DNA from: UBA7236 sp044227505
Lineage (GTDB): Bacteria; Bacteroidota; Bacteroidia; Chitinophagales; BACL12
Direction of reading: 5' to 3'
NCBI GenBank assembly: GCA_044227505.1
Contig: JBGAWP010000029.1
Span: forward strand, 1-44,353
Length of the DNA: 44,353 nucleotides
The position numbers and the translations under genes are program-made. The notes beneath the pieces were generated by a model that did not search any database, was not told the DNA's origin, and worked only from the letters and a program-made list of their open reading frames with translations. This document shows positions 9,086-18,022 of the stretch, piece after piece. How positions within the stretch are numbered: position 1 is the first letter of the stretch; the number at the start of each line of letters is the position of its first letter.

Positions 9086-9200
9086 ATCTTCATCTCCGTC
9101 CTCATCTGCATCTGTTAACCAAATATCATTGAATGCAATATCATCAAATTCGTGAATACTAAAATTACCATCTCCATCATTTAAACAATAAAAAAAAAAA
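9086..9200 (-). other. Frameshift junction at an 11-A run joining two halves of one gene
   Basis: The plus strand has A at 9190-9200 (11 in a row). The upstream half reads EQIFFFIV then stop at 9181. Adding one base to the run gives EQIFFFYCLNDGDGNFSI and runs straight into the frame of the downstream half, through 9189-9086, with no stop and with two more repeat-type segments. One missing A (sequencing or assembly error), a genuine mutation or phase switch, or slippage at the run would all give this picture. Confidence 0.88.
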
Positions 9201-10578
9201 TTTGTTCTGCACCTCCTGAGCTTCTGAAAGAGGTGATCAAATCAATATCTCCATCAAGATCAAGATCCATTTCTTTCATCATAGTTGGATATGGACTTGA
9301 TTCGAAATTTGGCAAATAATGAACACTATAAAATGAATCTGTTGCGATATCATATTTAAGCCATCCCAATCTGCCATTGTGAGATGCTACCATAAGATCG
9401 TTATCACCATCATTGTCAATATCAAAAATGCGACTGATGTCCATTCTCATGCAGGTATTTTCCGGGCTGGTTGGATAGGAAGCAAATCCTGCGGGTAATT
9501 GATTTAAATATACATCAACGCCAATTCCATTTGCTGTCCAAACATCACATTTATTATCGTTATCAATATCTATTAATGAAAAATATGGAGAAACAGCAGG
9601 CAAATCACCAATAAGGAATTCAAGATCTCCTATCGACATAGGTTCTCCTACTGTGCGCTCAACCCATGAAATATCCATATCACTGCCAAATTGCTCAAAT
9701 AATACCCAGTCTTCATCTCCATCATTATCCATATCTTTAAATTGTATATCATCAAAATTTGCATCATCCCAATATCCAACTGCATTAAAAGTATTAGTTA
9801 TCGGGTTAAAAGTTGCAACATCTATTTCATAATAATAGGTAATCATAATATCTGCAAATCCATCGCCATTTACATCTGTGGAATATACATTATCTTCATA
9901 TTCATCAGTAGAAACACTTGATTCAGTAAAGGTACCATCGCTATTATTTTTAAAATATTTTACACAACAATCATAAAAATATCCAGTCCAGTCCATATCA
10001 CCATCCTGATCAAAATCGCACACAGCACTTGCAGACAAAGACGGTAGAGCATCAGGTATAGTATGAATATCAGAGAAGTCCATATCGATGTTTTCTCTCC
10101 ACTTTAAAAGGGAACCATCGTTTTCATAAACCAGATCGTTATCAGAATCACCATCAACATCAAATAAACCAATAAAATCGTAGTAGGCACCCGGTAATTC
10201 ATTATTTATCCATTCTGCATCTACAATTCCCGGATTTTTAAGCCAACCGAAATTATACACACCATAACCTGTTATGTAAAACAGATCAACTAATCCGTCG
10301 AGATCAACATCAATTACACGACAATCGCTAACATTAATTAAACCATCTTCTGCAATAACATGCGAATTACCCCATGTGGTATCACCGGTTCCTTCAAACC
10401 AGTTGATATACCCTTCCGTTATAATAAAATCGTCAATTCCATTATTGTCGAGGTCGGCAGAAATTACATTGTTGAATTCACCGTTATGTGTTTGGAGTAA
10501 AACCTTTTTTTGAGGTGTTTGCGCAATTAAAAGTGCATTTAAAAGGCAGGAAATTGCAAGTAATAGATATTGTTTCAT
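9181..10578 (-). CDS. T9SS cargo, N-terminal part of frameshifted gene: signal peptide and FG-GAP/VCBS-like repeats
   Basis: 465 residues. A signal peptide (MKQYLLLAISCLLNALLIAQT) is followed by repeated Asp-rich calcium-binding-type loops: DLDNNGIDDFI, DVDLDGLVDLFY, DVDGDSDNDLV, DFDQDGDMDW, DVNGDGFADIM, DMDNDGDEDWV, DIDNDNKCDVW, DIDNDGDNDLM and DLDLDGDIDLI. These are FG-GAP/VCBS-like blades, probably forming a beta-propeller. Most Bacteroidota proteins of this type end with a sorting domain; this fragment lacks one, while the in-line downstream frame has it. It stops inside the homopolymer-shifted region at 9181. Taken alone it would be secreted to the periplasm but not exported by the T9SS. 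Confidence 0.88.
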   Translation of the reverse strand: MKQYLLLAISCLLNALLIAQTPQKKVLLQTHNGEFNNVISADLDNNGIDDFIITEGYINWFEGTGDTTWGNSHVIAEDGLINVSDCRVIDVDLDGLVDLFYITGYGVYNFGWLKNPGIVDAEWINNELPGAYYDFIGLFDVDGDSDNDLVYENDGSLLKWRENIDMDFSDIHTIPDALPSLSASAVCDFDQDGDMDWTGYFYDCCVKYFKNNSDGTFTESSVSTDEYEDNVYSTDVNGDGFADIMITYYYEIDVATFNPITNTFNAVGYWDDANFDDIQFKDMDNDGDEDWVLFEQFGSDMDISWVERTVGEPMSIGDLEFLIGDLPAVSPYFSLIDIDNDNKCDVWTANGIGVDVYLNQLPAGFASYPTSPENTCMRMDISRIFDIDNDGDNDLMVASHNGRLGWLKYDIATDSFYSVHYLPNFESSPYPTMMKEMDLDLDGDIDLITSFRSSGGAEQIFFFIV

Positions 10579-10763
10579 GTTTTGGAGATTTAGAATTATA
10601 CTAATAATTCCGAAAATTCAGTTTTCAAAATAACCCTTGCAACCCACTTTGAGCAGAATATGGTATTTGATGTGTGAAACGACTTAACCAGTTATTGAAG
10701 GAAATAAAATTTATACCCTACGAAGGAAAACCGATATCATTTATTTGTCCGGGAATAAGAGAC

Positions 10764-11849
10764 CTAAATTAATTTATACCTTTTACCGGGCAAGGAGACC
10801 ACTATTCCCTGAAACTCTAAATTCAGCAAATTACCGGCAATGGTACTCGGCGAAAGTGCAACACTATTGGTCAATTCATCAATACCGATCTCTTTTTTTT
10901 CCTGAAGGAGATCATATATCAATTTTTCTTCCTCTGTAAACTCGATAAATAAGGTGCGCTGTGGTTTTGGAGTTATCTCATTTTTTGTCCACCGCATTAA
11001 TGAAAGGATATCTGCGGCATTTTCAACTAATGCAGCTCTGTTTGTTTTGATAAGGTTATTACATCCCTTTGAGAATTTACTATTGATATTTCCCGGAAAT
11101 GCCATAACATCTTTGTTATAAGAATCGGCAAGTGTAGCGGTTATTACAGCGCCGCCGTTTTCAGCCGTCTCAACAACGATCAATGCGTCAATCATTCCTG
11201 CAACTATTCTGTTTCTTTTAGGAAAATTCTGCCGGTCAGGATTTGTATTACTCACAAATTCAGTCAGTAATCCTCCGTTTTGAATCATTTTGGAGGCCAT
11301 TTCCCGGTGGGTGTATGGATATACCCTGTCGAGACCATGTGCAAGCACACCAACGGTAGGAATATTATTTTTAACACAGGCCTTATGCGCTGCAATGTCG
11401 ATTCCATAAGCCAATCCACTCACTACAAGAATATTTTCGGCCTGAATATCGGTGATCAGATTATCACAAATATTTTTACCATAATCAGTAGAATTTCTTG
11501 TTCCAACAATTCCTATTATTTTTTCCGCATTAAGATCGGCATTACCGGCATAATAAAGAACTATAGGTGAGTCGATACAATTTTTGAGGCGTTTGGGGAA
11601 ATTCTCATCCAAAAAGGTGAGACATTGAATGTTTTTCTTTTCAATAAACAACATTTCCTCATCTACTCTGGCAAAAACATCGTGACTAACAATAGCATTT
11701 GCCGCTGCTTCCCCGATTCCCGGAATCCGAAGCAGCTGAGAAGCTTTCATATTGAAAATTTTTTCTACACTGCCACAATAACTTAAAAGTGACTTGGCGT
11801 TTACGGGTCCAATGCCCGGAATTAATGTTAAAGCAATAAAGTAATACAT
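10764..11849 (-). CDS. dprA: DNA-processing protein DprA
   Basis: 361 residues. DprA binds incoming single-stranded DNA in natural transformation and loads RecA. The N-terminal helix-hairpin-helix motifs are visible (LIPGIGPVNAKSLL and RIPGIGEAAANAI), followed by the Rossmann-like DNA-binding domain with GIVGTRNSTDYGK, VSGLAYGIDIAAHKA, LAHGLDRVYPYTH, FPKRNRIVAGM and AFPGNINSKFSKGCNNLI. The C-terminal 60 residues form the winged-helix (DprA_WH) domain. It is a single gene, divergent from the M1 peptidase with a short shared intergenic region, and has no other competence genes beside it in this window. Confidence 0.95.
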   Translation of the reverse strand: MYYFIALTLIPGIGPVNAKSLLSYCGSVEKIFNMKASQLLRIPGIGEAAANAIVSHDVFARVDEEMLFIEKKNIQCLTFLDENFPKRLKNCIDSPIVLYYAGNADLNAEKIIGIVGTRNSTDYGKNICDNLITDIQAENILVVSGLAYGIDIAAHKACVKNNIPTVGVLAHGLDRVYPYTHREMASKMIQNGGLLTEFVSNTNPDRQNFPKRNRIVAGMIDALIVVETAENGGAVITATLADSYNKDVMAFPGNINSKFSKGCNNLIKTNRAALVENAADILSLMRWTKNEITPKPQRTLFIEFTEEEKLIYDLLQEKKEIGIDELTNSVALSPSTIAGNLLNLEFQGIVVSLPGKRYKLI

Positions 11850-11868
11850 CTTGTTTGTTAAGGGTTTC

Positions 11869-11876
11869 TATATTTG
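11869..11876 (+). promoter_or_regulatory. Likely -7 promoter box of the M1 peptidase gene (TATATTTG)
   Basis: TATATTTG fits TAnnTTTG and lies 31 bp before the ATG at 11908. It is downstream of the longer in-frame ATG at 11851, so the mRNA should not include that one. Candidate TTTG boxes upstream have a shorter spacing than usual. Confidence 0.5.
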
Positions 11877-11907
11877 TAGTCATATTTTTCACAAATCAAA
11901 TAAGAAC

Positions 11908-14900
11908 ATGCGTCATCTGCAAAACATTTTTTTGACAATATTATTCGTGTTAATCCTTAATTCGGGCTACAGTCAGATAGTGCCTGATGTTTTCAATCGC
12001 CCGGGTTATTCTTACCGCAGTGCAGAAAATCCTTATTACTGGAAAAATAAAAAGCCTTTCGATGGTTATTGGCAACAAGATGTGCATTATGCGATAAAAG
12101 CAGAGATAGATGAAAAAACAGATATCATTGATGGAATGGTTACTTTAACGTATTATAACAATTCGCCTGATGATCTGCCATTTGTATATTTTCATTTGTA
12201 TCAGGAAGCATTTCAACCCGATTCTTATGTTGATGCATTAAATAAAGCAAATGATGTTAAAAGCACTTTTGGAAAATATGAGTCAAAGGGACAGGGAACA
12301 GAAATTGAGCAAATCACAATAATTAAAATAAATGGTGCGTCAGTTAAAAAAGAAACTAATGTTATACAAGATTTTTCAGTTATTAAAGTGGAACTGCCGG
12401 AAGTACTTAAATCCGGATCAAATATTACCTTTCAAATTCCCTTTAAAACTTATTTCGATGCAGGGAGTTTACGCAGAAGAATGAAAAAATTTAATTCAGG
12501 AGATTTTACCCATTATGATGGTGTGCATTGGTATCCGAGAATTTGTGTTTATGATAGAAAAGCCGGATGGGATACTGATCAGCATTTAGGAAAAGAATTT
12601 TATGGCGATTTCGGAAGTTATGAAGTGGAATTAACTTTTGCGAGTAACTATATTGTGGAAGCAACCGGATATTTAGAAAATGAAGCAGAGGTAATGCCAA
12701 AATCACTGCGGGAAAAACTGGATATTAAAAATTTTACATCCAAACCGTGGGAAGAAAAAGCATCTGTAATTGTTCCCTACACAGAAGGAGATAAAAAGAT
12801 CTGGAAATATTATGCAATAAATGTGCATGATTTTGCATTCACTGCAGATCCAAATTACAGGATTGGTGAAACACTTGCATTATTTAATGGCAAAGCGGTG
12901 CGATGTATCGCTCTGGTTCAGGAAGGTCATGCAGCATATTGGCAGAATGCCGCAAATTATACGAAGGAAATAATCGAAACATTCAGCACTGATTTCAGTG
13001 ATTATATATGGCCGAAAATTGTGGTTGCAGATGCACGTGATGGAATGGAATATCCGATGTTGACTTTAGATGGTGGATATGATCCCAGTTATCGCGATCT
13101 GTTAATGCATGAGGTAGCACATCAATGGTATTTTGGGATGGTTGGAAATAATGAAACATATCGGGCATCTCTTGATGAGGGATTTGCACAATTTTTAACT
13201 GCCTGGGGTTGTATCAAAATAGATGGTGAATTGCGTGTTAAATATCCGGAAAGAAGTAAATATGTAGCTAAATACCGCAATCCTGATGAAATGATGATGA
13301 GTGAGGTATATTATGCGTATTTGGATGATGCATCACGAAGTAAAGACATGCCGCTCAATACTCATTCCGATATGTTTAATTCAGCACTTGGCCACGGAGG
13401 CGGATATAGACATGTTTATTATAAAACAGCAGTCATGCTTTATAATCTTCAATATGTTTTAGGTGATGATCTTTTTTTAGCAGCTATGGAAAACTACACC
13501 GAGGAATGGAAATTATGCCATCCCTATTTTGAAGATTTCAGAAATTCCATTATTGGGTTTACTCATGTGGACCTGAATTGGTTTTTTGATCAATGGTTGG
13601 AAACTACAAAAAATATTGATTACGGAATTAAAAATGTACATAAAAAATCGAATACAAATCTTGACGGGCAAACTTTATTAAATTATGACATCACTTTTGA
13701 GCGCAAGGGACAAATGCAAATGCCACTCGATTTTATTGTAATTCTAGAAAATGGTGATTCCTTAAACTATTATATTCCGAATACCTGGTACAATAAAAAT
13801 GAACCCACTAATATTTCACTTCCGAAGGGAAGGTTAGACAGAACATATTTCGAAAATGTGATCTCCTTGCCGAAATGGTATGGTTGGGATAAATTAAATA
13901 AGGAATATGTTGCACATATCACAACTCCACAAAAAATTAAAGATATAATTATAGATCCGTCAAACAGATTGGCGGATATCAACAAATTGGATAATAGCTG
14001 GAAATGTCCGGTTACACTTACCTTCGATTCACAAATTTATAATTATAAGGACTGGAAAAATTACACGATGCATTGGCGCCCTGAAATTTGGGGTAATGCC
14101 TATGATGGTTTAAAGATCGGTATACATTTTAACGGTGATTATTTCGGTTATAAACACAATTTGGAATTTACTGCCTGGTATAATACCGGTATTGCTCAGG
14201 GATTATTATATGATCCGGAATTTACAGAATTTGAAGAAGACAGGAACGAAATTATAGATAAAAGCAATGATTTCGATCTTGTAAATTTTGATCTGAATTA
14301 TAAAACGTCAACCGATAGATTTCTTCCTAACAGTAACTTTATTTTCGATACAAAATATCTTGATGGTGTATTCGGATTAAAAACCGGATTTGAAAAAAAA
14401 TTAGGTGATGGATTACGAAATACGCTTTCAGTGTATGTGAAGGATCTCTATTTTAATAAACCGGAATATTTATATAATAGTGATCTTATCGCCAATGAAA
14501 AAAATAATTCCATCAATATTGATTACGAACACAATTATAGATATTTCACAGGTAATGGTAAATTATTATTTAATTTCAGAAGTAATGACCTCTTTAGCGA
14601 ATATGATTTTTCGCGTATAAATATGGAGGCCACCAATTTCACCAGACTGGGGAAATTTGATCTGCGGACACGTTATTTTATTCAATTTGGCAGCGGTTCC
14701 AATATTCCGTTTGAATCATCCTTAATGCTTGCAGGAGCTAACAGCGAAGAATTATTAGATGATAAATATACCCGTTCAAGAGGATTTTTCCCGGATGAAT
14801 GGGTTGATTTTTCAGAAACTACAGGACATTTTCATGCTGGTGGAGGGTTGAATTTACGGGGTTACGCCGGCTATTATGCTGCCGAAACCAATGATCTGGG

Positions 14901-15246
14901 AGAGGTGTATTTAGCCTACAGTGGAGTAAGTGGTACTTCTGTTAATGTTGAATTGCAATTCAATCGTTTATTTAAATTTAAATTGATAAAATTCATCAAA
15001 ATGGAACCTTATTTATTTGCTGATGCAGGAATTCTTTCGATAGATGAAGAATTTAAATCTCTTTCCTCCTTGCGTGCAGATGCTGGAATTGGTTCCGCTT
15101 TTACTTGGAATTGGTTTGGGAAATTAGAAACTGTAAAACCAATAACACTTAGAATTGATCTTCCATTATTTTTAAATCATCCCTCTTTTGAAGAACCGGA
15201 TTATTTTAAGTTGAGATATGTGGTAGGAGTTAGCAGGGCGTTCTAA
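11908..15246 (+). CDS. M1-family metallopeptidase fused to an outer-membrane-barrel-like C-terminal domain
   Basis: Starting at the ATG at 11908 gives 1112 residues with a signal peptide (MRHLQNIFLTILFVLILNSGYSQ). The first 600 residues or so are an M1 gluzincin aminopeptidase: zinc site HEVAH at 401-405 with the third ligand Glu at 424 (exact HExxH-18-E spacing), preceded by DARDGMEYPML as the exopeptidase-like segment. From about residue 690 the protein no longer looks like M1: alternating aromatic and polar strands, a GGLNLRGYAG segment resembling the Omp85-type RGY motif, FADAG, and a final strand ending RYVVGVSRAF with terminal Phe. I infer a peptidase tethered to an outer-membrane barrel. 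Known M1 enzymes are mostly 600-900 residues, so this is long. Confidence 0.88.
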   Translation: MRHLQNIFLTILFVLILNSGYSQIVPDVFNRPGYSYRSAENPYYWKNKKPFDGYWQQDVHYAIKAEIDEKTDIIDGMVTLTYYNNSPDDLPFVYFHLYQEAFQPDSYVDALNKANDVKSTFGKYESKGQGTEIEQITIIKINGASVKKETNVIQDFSVIKVELPEVLKSGSNITFQIPFKTYFDAGSLRRRMKKFNSGDFTHYDGVHWYPRICVYDRKAGWDTDQHLGKEFYGDFGSYEVELTFASNYIVEATGYLENEAEVMPKSLREKLDIKNFTSKPWEEKASVIVPYTEGDKKIWKYYAINVHDFAFTADPNYRIGETLALFNGKAVRCIALVQEGHAAYWQNAANYTKEIIETFSTDFSDYIWPKIVVADARDGMEYPMLTLDGGYDPSYRDLLMHEVAHQWYFGMVGNNETYRASLDEGFAQFLTAWGCIKIDGELRVKYPERSKYVAKYRNPDEMMMSEVYYAYLDDASRSKDMPLNTHSDMFNSALGHGGGYRHVYYKTAVMLYNLQYVLGDDLFLAAMENYTEEWKLCHPYFEDFRNSIIGFTHVDLNWFFDQWLETTKNIDYGIKNVHKKSNTNLDGQTLLNYDITFERKGQMQMPLDFIVILENGDSLNYYIPNTWYNKNEPTNISLPKGRLDRTYFENVISLPKWYGWDKLNKEYVAHITTPQKIKDIIIDPSNRLADINKLDNSWKCPVTLTFDSQIYNYKDWKNYTMHWRPEIWGNAYDGLKIGIHFNGDYFGYKHNLEFTAWYNTGIAQGLLYDPEFTEFEEDRNEIIDKSNDFDLVNFDLNYKTSTDRFLPNSNFIFDTKYLDGVFGLKTGFEKKLGDGLRNTLSVYVKDLYFNKPEYLYNSDLIANEKNNSINIDYEHNYRYFTGNGKLLFNFRSNDLFSEYDFSRINMEATNFTRLGKFDLRTRYFIQFGSGSNIPFESSLMLAGANSEELLDDKYTRSRGFFPDEWVDFSETTGHFHAGGGLNLRGYAGYYAAETNDLGEVYLAYSGVSGTSVNVELQFNRLFKFKLIKFIKMEPYLFADAGILSIDEEFKSLSSLRADAGIGSAFTWNWFGKLETVKPITLRIDLPLFLNHPSFEEPDYFKLRYVVGVSRAF

Positions 15247-15331
15247 GTTTTGAGTTCTGTGTTCTGTGTTCTGGGTTCTGGGTTCTGAGCCTGCCTGCCA
15301 ACTGCGTCAGCGTCAGGCAGGTTCTGAGTTA
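15247..15331 (+). repeat. Heptamer array (TTCTGRG type) interrupted by a GC palindrome
   Basis: Directly after the M1 peptidase stop codon, units of 7 bp such as GTTCTGT, GTTCTGG and GTTCTGA repeat from about 15253. The array is cut at 15289/15322 by the 32-bp palindrome described separately and then continues with TTCTGAGTT. Confidence 0.85.
15290..15321. repeat. 32-bp GC-rich palindromic element, copy A
   Basis: Arms CCTGCCTG (15290-15297) and CAGGCAGG (15314-15321) are inverted repeats around an asymmetric GC-rich centre with TGCGTCAGCGTCA. It differs from copy B (39962-39993) by one base. Left flank is CTGAG, right flank TTCTG. Confidence 0.9.
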
Positions 15332-15482
15332 ACTAAAGTTTACATGGATAACAAAAGTTTCAGGGTTAGGATCCGATTGATGTTTGTTATTTTTTGATTA
15401 TTATTTTTTATTTAAAGAAGTTTTCTTTGCTATCAAAAGTTATCAGGGTTTACAAAAGTTTTCATCGTTAAATAAAACCAAA

Positions 15483-15573
15483 GTCCTATGTCCTATGTCC
15501 TGTCCTATGTCCTGTGTCCTATGTCCTGTGTCCTGTGTCCCGTGTCCCGTGTCCCATGTCCCGTGTCCCGCGT
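15483..15573. repeat. Heptamer array (GTCCTRT/GTCCCGT type)
   Basis: About 13 units of 7 bp (for example GTCCTAT, GTCCTGT, GTCCCGT), with one unit shortened. It ends exactly where the rsmG stop codon begins, between the convergent M1 peptidase and rsmG genes. Between this array and copy A (15332-15482) lies AT-rich sequence with no gene, only loose repeats of AAAAGTTT and CAGGGTT. Confidence 0.88.
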
Positions 15574-16200
15574 CTAATCCAACGGTAAGTACAACAAATA
15601 TTTCTCCACAAACCATTGCTCCTTAAACCATTCAGTAATAGGAAACTTGTATAGAAATTCTTTAAAAGGAGCAATTTCAAGATCGAGAAATCCGCCTTTA
15701 AGCATAATTAATCCATTCGGAAAATCATTAAATGAACCACCGCGTTTTATGATATTAATGGTCCAATCATACAAGATCATCATATCTGCAACCGCACGGG
15801 TTACAACAAAATCAAATTTTTCTTTGATATCTTCTACCCGGATTTGTTCCACCGTAACATTTCGCAAACCAAGGTCGCGGGCTATCGATTCAGCAACCTG
15901 TGCTTTTTTTGCAATGGAGTCGATGAGATGGAACTGCACTTCCGGAAAAAGGATTGCCAGCGGTATACCAGGAAAACCCCCGCCGGTTCCAAGATCAAGC
16001 ACTTTGGTTCCAGGCAGAAAATCGATAAACTTTGCTATTGCTAGCGAGTGTAAAACATGGTGTTCATAAATATTATCAATGTCTTGTCGGCTAACCACAT
16101 TTATCTTTTCGTTCCAGAATTGATATTGTGGTTTTATCTGCCGCATCTGGGCAAGTTGCTTCTTGTCGAGGTTGGGGAAATATTTCAAAATGATGTCCAC
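15574..16200 (-). CDS. rsmG: 16S rRNA (guanine(527)-N(7))-methyltransferase RsmG, GTG start
   Basis: Methylates N7 of G527 in 16S rRNA with S-adenosylmethionine. The frame is open back to 16359, but that longer version would overlap the divergent peptidase gene. Alignment by eye with family members, which begin with ILKYFPNL after the start codon, places the start at the GTG at 16200, giving 208 residues. The SAM-binding motif is VLDLGTGGGFPGIPLAI, followed by FHLIDSIAKKA and the FDFVVTRAVADM segment. The stop codon directly touches the heptamer array at 15573. Confidence 0.93.
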   Translation of the reverse strand: MDIILKYFPNLDKKQLAQMRQIKPQYQFWNEKINVVSRQDIDNIYEHHVLHSLAIAKFIDFLPGTKVLDLGTGGGFPGIPLAILFPEVQFHLIDSIAKKAQVAESIARDLGLRNVTVEQIRVEDIKEKFDFVVTRAVADMMILYDWTINIIKRGGSFNDFPNGLIMLKGGFLDLEIAPFKEFLYKFPITEWFKEQWFVEKYLLYLPLD

Positions 16201-16314
16201 GGGAAACAATTTTAAGGATAATTTATTTGAATTGCAAAATAACGGGTGTTGAATAATATTTATTTCATGCCATAGGAGGCTAAAAATTGAATATCTTTCC
16301 ACAAAATTACTTGT

Positions 16315-17895
16315 ATGGCTATTCGAATGGTTCCTGATGATAATCAACCTCAACAACAACGCAAATTGCCTGGAAGTGGCGGAGGTGGTGGAAGAGGCGG
16401 AGGTGGAAATATCATTACGATGTTGCTTCCCTTGCTGCTTGGTATGTTTCGCAAGAACCCCAAGGTTGGATGTGGAGTGTTAATAATAGGAGCCGTAGTA
16501 ATTTATTTTATGCGTGGCAGCTTGTTTAATATCGGAGGAGAAGAAGGGGGCGGAAATATAACCGATCTATTTAATACCGGTGCCAATTTCGATCCTCAGA
16601 AATATGATGCAACCGAAATATTCGAACCACCACTTACTGATAACGCCAAAAATCCGCTTCCGGAAAGTATTTCACTTTTAAAATATGCTCCTGAACGCAA
16701 AAATCAAGGCTCACAGGGAAGTTGCGTGGGTTGGGGGTCAGCATATGCTGCCCGTACCATTTTAGAAGCGCAAAGAACCGGTAAAGACCCTGATCAGATC
16801 GCCTTTAGTCCGGCTTATTTATATAATCAGATAGGATTGGAAAATTGTCAAGGTGCATATATTAACAATGCAATGGATGTTATGAAAAATGAAGGTTTGA
16901 TCTCCTTACGCGAATTTCCATATACAGACCAGGATTGCGAAAGAAAACCAACATCATCGCAAAAACAGGCTGCTTCTCAATATAAAATGAAGGGTTTTAA
17001 TCGACTAACAGAGGGAGATGCAAATGGTGTGGGACAAGAAAAAATTGACCTTGTTGCCATTAAACAAAATTTGGCACAAGGAGCACCAGTGGTGATTGGG
17101 ATGATGGTAGGAGGAACTTTCATGCAACCCATGATGGGAAAAGATGTTTGGAATCCAACGGATAATGATCTGAATATGAATGGGTTCGGTGGACATTGTA
17201 TGTGTGTTATCGGATATGATGATTTTAAGGAAGGTGGTGCATTTCAGATCATGAACAGTTGGGGAAACGATTGGGGTAATCAGGGAGTTGCATGGATACC
17301 TTACAACGTTTTTGAAAAATTTGTTGTGGAAGCTTATGGTGTTTATCCCATGGGAAATGCCTCAAAACCTTTGAGTAATATTTTATCAGTTGAATTCGGT
17401 TTGGTTGATAATGCCACTAAAAAAAATATTGCATTAACTAATAAAACGCCAGGTGTTTTCTCTACAAGAACTGCAATTAAAAAAGGTACCAAATTTAAAA
17501 TTCAGGTCACCAATTCGCACGAGTGTTACACCTATATTTTTGCAACGGATGAGAATAATAATTGTGCTGTTTTATTTCCATATACTGAAAAACATTCCCC
17601 CTACTGCGGCATAACCGGAACCCGTTTATTCCCAAAAGATTACAGTATGGAAGTTGACCAGTTGGGCAATAAAGATTATATGGCAATTGTGGTAACTAAA
17701 CAACCACTCGATTATAAAACTTTAAATGATAATATAAATAAACAATCGGGTACATACGAACAAAAATTGCGATCAGCATTGAGTGGGCAGCTGATTAACA
17801 ACGTTAAATTCATTCCGGGAGAAACAGTTAAATTTCAAACCGATGCAGGAACAAACGGAGCTGTTTTGATGGTGATTGAGGTGGATAAAAATTAG
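16315..17895 (+). CDS. Membrane-anchored papain-family (C1) cysteine peptidase with DUF4384-like C-terminus
   Basis: 526 residues. The N-terminus is Gly-rich (20-31) and followed by one transmembrane segment around residues 51-66 (VGCGVLIIGAVVIYFM). The peptidase domain has all C1 catalytic parts: oxyanion-hole Gln in NQGSQGSC near 131 with Cys137, His294 in GGHCMCVIGYDD and Asn314 in MNSWGNDWG. The last 170 residues or so (from about VEFGLVDN) resemble DUF4384, with strands such as FKIQVTNSHECYTYIFA and CAVLFPY. No propeptide is evident, so maturation is unclear. Substrates are unknown; the topology suggests that the catalytic domain faces the periplasm. Divergent from rsmG. Confidence 0.88.
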   Translation: MAIRMVPDDNQPQQQRKLPGSGGGGGRGGGGNIITMLLPLLLGMFRKNPKVGCGVLIIGAVVIYFMRGSLFNIGGEEGGGNITDLFNTGANFDPQKYDATEIFEPPLTDNAKNPLPESISLLKYAPERKNQGSQGSCVGWGSAYAARTILEAQRTGKDPDQIAFSPAYLYNQIGLENCQGAYINNAMDVMKNEGLISLREFPYTDQDCERKPTSSQKQAASQYKMKGFNRLTEGDANGVGQEKIDLVAIKQNLAQGAPVVIGMMVGGTFMQPMMGKDVWNPTDNDLNMNGFGGHCMCVIGYDDFKEGGAFQIMNSWGNDWGNQGVAWIPYNVFEKFVVEAYGVYPMGNASKPLSNILSVEFGLVDNATKKNIALTNKTPGVFSTRTAIKKGTKFKIQVTNSHECYTYIFATDENNNCAVLFPYTEKHSPYCGITGTRLFPKDYSMEVDQLGNKDYMAIVVTKQPLDYKTLNDNINKQSGTYEQKLRSALSGQLINNVKFIPGETVKFQTDAGTNGAVLMVIEVDKN

Positions 17896-17984
17896 TTCTG
17901 AGTTCTGAGTTCCGGGTTCTGGGTTCTGGGTTCTGAGTTCCGGGTTCTGGGTTTACTCATTACTCCCAACTCACCACTCATCAA
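17896..17984 (+). repeat. Composite heptamer array: GTTCTGRG units then ACTCAYY-type units
   Basis: Begins at the first base after the peptidase stop codon. About eight units of 7 bp such as GTTCTGA, GTTCCGG and GTTCTGG run to 17952, followed by ACTCATT, ACTCCCA, ACTCACC and ACTCATC to 17984. The same two-part order recurs at 26321-26395. Confidence 0.85.
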
Positions 17985-18022
17985 TATAAGTGCTACAGTA
18001 AAAACATGTGGCCTCCAGATGC

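Noticed and set aside
11851..11907. Upstream ATG for the M1 peptidase.
   Set aside because: It lies before the likely -7 promoter box, and the signal peptide starts at 11908.
15384..15626. Forward frame with a Cys-Pro-rich repeat.
   Set aside because: The repeat is a translation of the 7-bp array, and its end overlaps rsmG in antisense.
16201..16359. Longer RsmG start.
   Set aside because: It would overlap the divergent peptidase gene, and the family match begins at the GTG at 16200.
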